The position numbers and the translations under genes are program-made. From Candidatus Bathyarchaeota archaeon (GTDB lineage: Archaea > Thermoproteota > Bathyarchaeia > Bathyarchaeales > B26-1): a stretch of 6,559 nucleotides of DNA. Every line of letters starts with the position of its first letter. The stretch's first letter is position 1. The notes beneath the pieces are model-generated. The model was given only the letters and a program-made list of their open reading frames with translations. It ran no database searches and was not told the DNA's origin. Below are positions 4,540-6,559 of the stretch, piece by piece. Location of the stretch: NCBI GenBank assembly GCA_003662645.1, contig QMYL01000055.1, positions 1-6,559 on the forward strand, written 5' to 3'.

Positions 4540-5847
4540 ATGGACGATAGACCGAACATCCTAATTATAGGTGTTGATACCCTAAGGGCCGACCACCTCG
4601 GATGTTACGGATACCCACGTAGAACCAGCCCAAATATAGATAGACTGGCCAGTGAAGGCGTGACCTTCAACTCCGCCTTCGCTCCAGCCATCCCAACACA
4701 CCCAGGATGGACCACGATCCTGACGGGTGCACACCCCCTACACCATGGGGTTATAACCCACATGGGTGACTTCAAGTTGAGCCCGGAGATCCGGATGATC
4801 CAGGAGGTTCTGAGGAGGAATGGATACGTAACGGCGGCTGTTGATAATATGTACCTCAAGTATGGGGCCTACTACGATTGGTTCACGAGGGGCTTCTCAG
4901 TTTACATGCACCCCGGCGGCATACCAGCACCCGAGGCAGGATTGAAGGTTCAGGCGGAAGCTGTTACTGGTATGACGATGAGGTGGTTGAGGGAATACGA
5001 TAGATCGCGATCACGCCCATTCTTCCTATTCATCCACTATTGGGACCCCCACTCACCGTATAAGCCACCTCAACCCTTCGACTCCCTCTTCTGGAATTTA
5101 GAGAAGCCGGTGGAGGGAGAGGAGGATATAGACTACGTACTCTCCCAGTACGACGGCGAGATAGCCTATGTGGACAGCGAGATAGGGAAGCTCCTCCAGT
5201 TTATGGAGGATCACGGATTGACGGAGAACCTCCTAACCATACTCGTAGCCGACCATGGGGAGAACCTCAAGCAGTGTGGAAGCTACCTGGGGCATGCGGG
5301 CCTATACGACGTGGTCACACGGGTTCCCTTGATAATCGCTTATCCGGGTAGGATACCTGAGGGTTCAGCCATAGACCGGATTGTTCAACATACCGATGTG
5401 GCCGCAACCATATATGACCTACTCGGTCTGGAAGCTCCACCAACGGTCTTTGGTAAGTCGCTACTCCCGTTAATAGATGGAGACGTCGATGAACTTTACA
5501 GGGAGATCGTCCTCTTGGAGAATAGCCAAGAGAAGGCTTATGGTTTGAGGACTGAGAGGTGGAAGTTGATAGTTAACTTAAGCAGGGATATGAACGGGAA
5601 ACCTAACGGTTGGGTGAGGCTCTTCGACCTAAAACGCGATCCCATGGAGAGAGTTAACCTAGCAACCCACGAGAAGGAGCTCGTTGAGAACTTGAGAATG
5701 AAGCTTGACTCCCTCTATAAACGTATACTTGGGGGCCGCCCAGACCCTCTAAGGCAGCAACCAGTCGGGATGAAGAGGATAAAGTTCTACTCAGAGGCTA
5801 AAACTCTGATAGAACTCTACGGTCTGATAAAGAAGGACAAAGATTAA
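4540..5847 (+). CDS. Sulfatase-like alkaline-phosphatase-superfamily hydrolase with a Thr nucleophile
   Basis: A 435-residue two-metal hydrolase. Metal-site segments are plain: IIGVDTLRADHLGCYGY (D13 and neighbours), HYWDPHSPY (H166, H171), VADHGE (D238, H239) and LGHAGLYD (H252), followed by RVPLII typical of sulfatases. The nucleophile region reads PTHPGWTTILTG. Aligned on the closing TG, the formylglycine position is T53, and the Arg of the sulfatase C/S-x-P-x-R motif is Trp. This pattern resembles phosphodiesterase/nucleotide-pyrophosphatase members, where Thr attacks phosphorus. It is therefore more likely a phosphodiesterase, phosphatase or phosphotransferase than a sulfatase. No signal peptide or membrane segment is visible, so it is probably cytoplasmic. 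Start: ATG 4540, with GGAGG 11 nt upstream; an in-frame ATG at 4522 would add six residues and overlaps that site. It sits in an operon with the TIM barrel upstream. Confidence 0.85.
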   Translation: MDDRPNILIIGVDTLRADHLGCYGYPRRTSPNIDRLASEGVTFNSAFAPAIPTHPGWTTILTGAHPLHHGVITHMGDFKLSPEIRMIQEVLRRNGYVTAAVDNMYLKYGAYYDWFTRGFSVYMHPGGIPAPEAGLKVQAEAVTGMTMRWLREYDRSRSRPFFLFIHYWDPHSPYKPPQPFDSLFWNLEKPVEGEEDIDYVLSQYDGEIAYVDSEIGKLLQFMEDHGLTENLLTILVADHGENLKQCGSYLGHAGLYDVVTRVPLIIAYPGRIPEGSAIDRIVQHTDVAATIYDLLGLEAPPTVFGKSLLPLIDGDVDELYREIVLLENSQEKAYGLRTERWKLIVNLSRDMNGKPNGWVRLFDLKRDPMERVNLATHEKELVENLRMKLDSLYKRILGGRPDPLRQQPVGMKRIKFYSEAKTLIELYGLIKKDKD

Positions 5848-5912
5848 ATACTATGCATTTCCTTAATTCGTTAATCCGCTCCAAAAACCCTTAGAGGTAA
5901 GTGTAATCGAAA
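5848..5912 (+). promoter_or_regulatory. Short upstream region of cdhA with a tandem 8-bp repeat
   Basis: TTAATTCG (5863-5870) is followed directly by TTAATCCG (5871-5878), a tandem repeat with one mismatch and A/T-rich enough to serve as a TATA region. Initiation about 26 nt after its centre would be near 5896, beside a weak GAGGT (5894-5898) that is 14 nt from the start codon. Promoter function is inferred; no stronger candidate is seen here. Confidence 0.3.
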
Positions 5913-6559
5913 TTGTCTAGGAAAAGGTTACATATAAAGATCGGGGAGTTAAAGAGCGACGTAGCAACCTTAAAGAATTTAGAGATATCGATCGGCAGGG
6001 TTATAGAGGAAGAGATCGCCGAGAAGATGGGGCCAACACCCTTCCCATCGATAACAACACTCAGGGAGTGGGACTTCAAGCTTCTCCAGAGGTATAAACC
6101 CTTCTACATGCCCTTCTGCGACGTCTGCTGCCTATGCACCTTCGGGAAGTGCGACCTCACAGAGGGGAAACGCGGCGCATGCGGCCTAGACATGGCGGCC
6201 CAACAGTCCCGCATAGTCCTCCTCGCGTGTTGTATAGGGGCTGCAACCCACATAGCCCACGCGAGACACCTAGTTGAACACCTAATAGAGAAGTTCGGCC
6301 GCGACGCCCCTATAGATGTCGGCGGCGTGAACGTTGAGGTTGAAGCCCCGGTGACGAGGCTCGTCTGCGGGATAAGGCCAAGAACCCTCGGCGACCTGGA
6401 GGACGTCCTCGACTACTGCGAGACCGAGGTTACACACCTCCTCTCGGCAACCCACACCGGGCAGGAGGGGAGCAACCTAGACTTCGAGTCTAAGGTCTTT
6501 CATGCCGGCATGATAGACCAGGTTGGGATGGAGGTCGCCGATATGGCCCAGATATCGGC
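5913..6559 (+). CDS. cdhA: Acetyl-CoA decarbonylase/synthase (CODH/ACS) alpha subunit, N-terminal part
   Basis: First 215 codons of the carbon monoxide dehydrogenase subunit of the archaeal CODH/ACS complex, which interconverts CO2 and CO for acetyl-CoA synthesis or cleavage. Recognisable segments: MGPTPFPS (39-46), REWDFKLLQRY (51-61), a cysteine cluster with C69, C72, C73, C75, C80 and C90 that supplies Fe-S centre ligands, the histidine series H113, H116, H119 near the catalytic channel, and HTGQEG. These align along their length with methanogen CdhA as I recall it. Full family length is near 800 residues, so about three quarters lie beyond the window, including the nickel C-cluster ligands. 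Start: TTG 5913 is the only usual start codon between the upstream in-frame TAA (5904) and the conserved region. Its ribosome binding site is poor, so the exact start is less certain than the identity. Confidence 0.93.
   Translation, partial: MSRKRLHIKIGELKSDVATLKNLEISIGRVIEEEIAEKMGPTPFPSITTLREWDFKLLQRYKPFYMPFCDVCCLCTFGKCDLTEGKRGACGLDMAAQQSRIVLLACCIGAATHIAHARHLVEHLIEKFGRDAPIDVGGVNVEVEAPVTRLVCGIRPRTLGDLEDVLDYCETEVTHLLSATHTGQEGSNLDFESKVFHAGMIDQVGMEVADMAQIS

Noticed and set aside
5891..6079. 62-codon open frame on the minus strand at the start of cdhA
   Set aside because: It is antisense to the conserved N-terminus of CdhA, with no ribosome binding site or recognisable product.
1..6559. CRISPR array, insertion sequence, tRNA or rRNA
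   Set aside because: No regularly spaced repeats, transposase fragments, terminal inverted repeats or tRNA-like cloverleaf sequence were seen on either strand.

Overview
The window is archaeal and most likely comes from a thermophilic member of the TACK group (crenarchaeal, Bathyarchaeia, Korarchaeota or Methanomethylicia-like lineages; I cannot place it further). The signs are archaeal DNA replication and transcription proteins (primase large subunit PriL, PCNA clamp, transcript-cleavage factor TFS), archaeal TATA-type promoters, Arg codons dominated by AGG, Ile by ATA, frequent TTG starts, and the archaeal form of the CO dehydrogenase/acetyl-CoA synthase alpha subunit (CdhA), which implies an anaerobe with the Wood-Ljungdahl pathway.

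Layout. Minus strand, 1-1730: an information-processing cluster read leftwards, tfs -> pcna -> priL (priL runs off the left edge). pcna has its own strong TATA box and pcna-priL look cotranscribed. A 230-300 bp divergent regulatory region follows (about 1731-2027). It holds the tfs promoter and, for the rightward genes, two near-identical palindromes flanking an A/T box, an inverted repeat, and a GC-rich leader that could fold in two mutually exclusive ways over the ribosome binding site of the next gene.

Plus strand, 2028-6559: a QueT-family ECF transporter S component (deazapurine/queuosine-precursor type), a folate-independent 'core MetE' methionine synthase whose real start appears to be non-canonical, then a second promoter region with two adjacent palindromes, a sugar phosphate isomerase/epimerase-type TIM barrel, a sulfatase-like alkaline-phosphatase-superfamily hydrolase that carries Thr where sulfatases carry the formylglycine Cys/Ser, and the first 215 codons of cdhA.

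How they may work together. The core methionine synthase takes methyl groups from a corrinoid protein rather than methyl-folate. A CODH/ACS gene about 2.3 kb away makes the corrinoid iron-sulfur protein of the acetyl-CoA pathway a plausible methyl donor (inference). The TIM barrel and the hydrolase are spaced like an operon and probably act on the same sugar or sugar-phosphoester substrate, which the sequence does not identify. I see no mobile element, CRISPR array, tRNA or rRNA.
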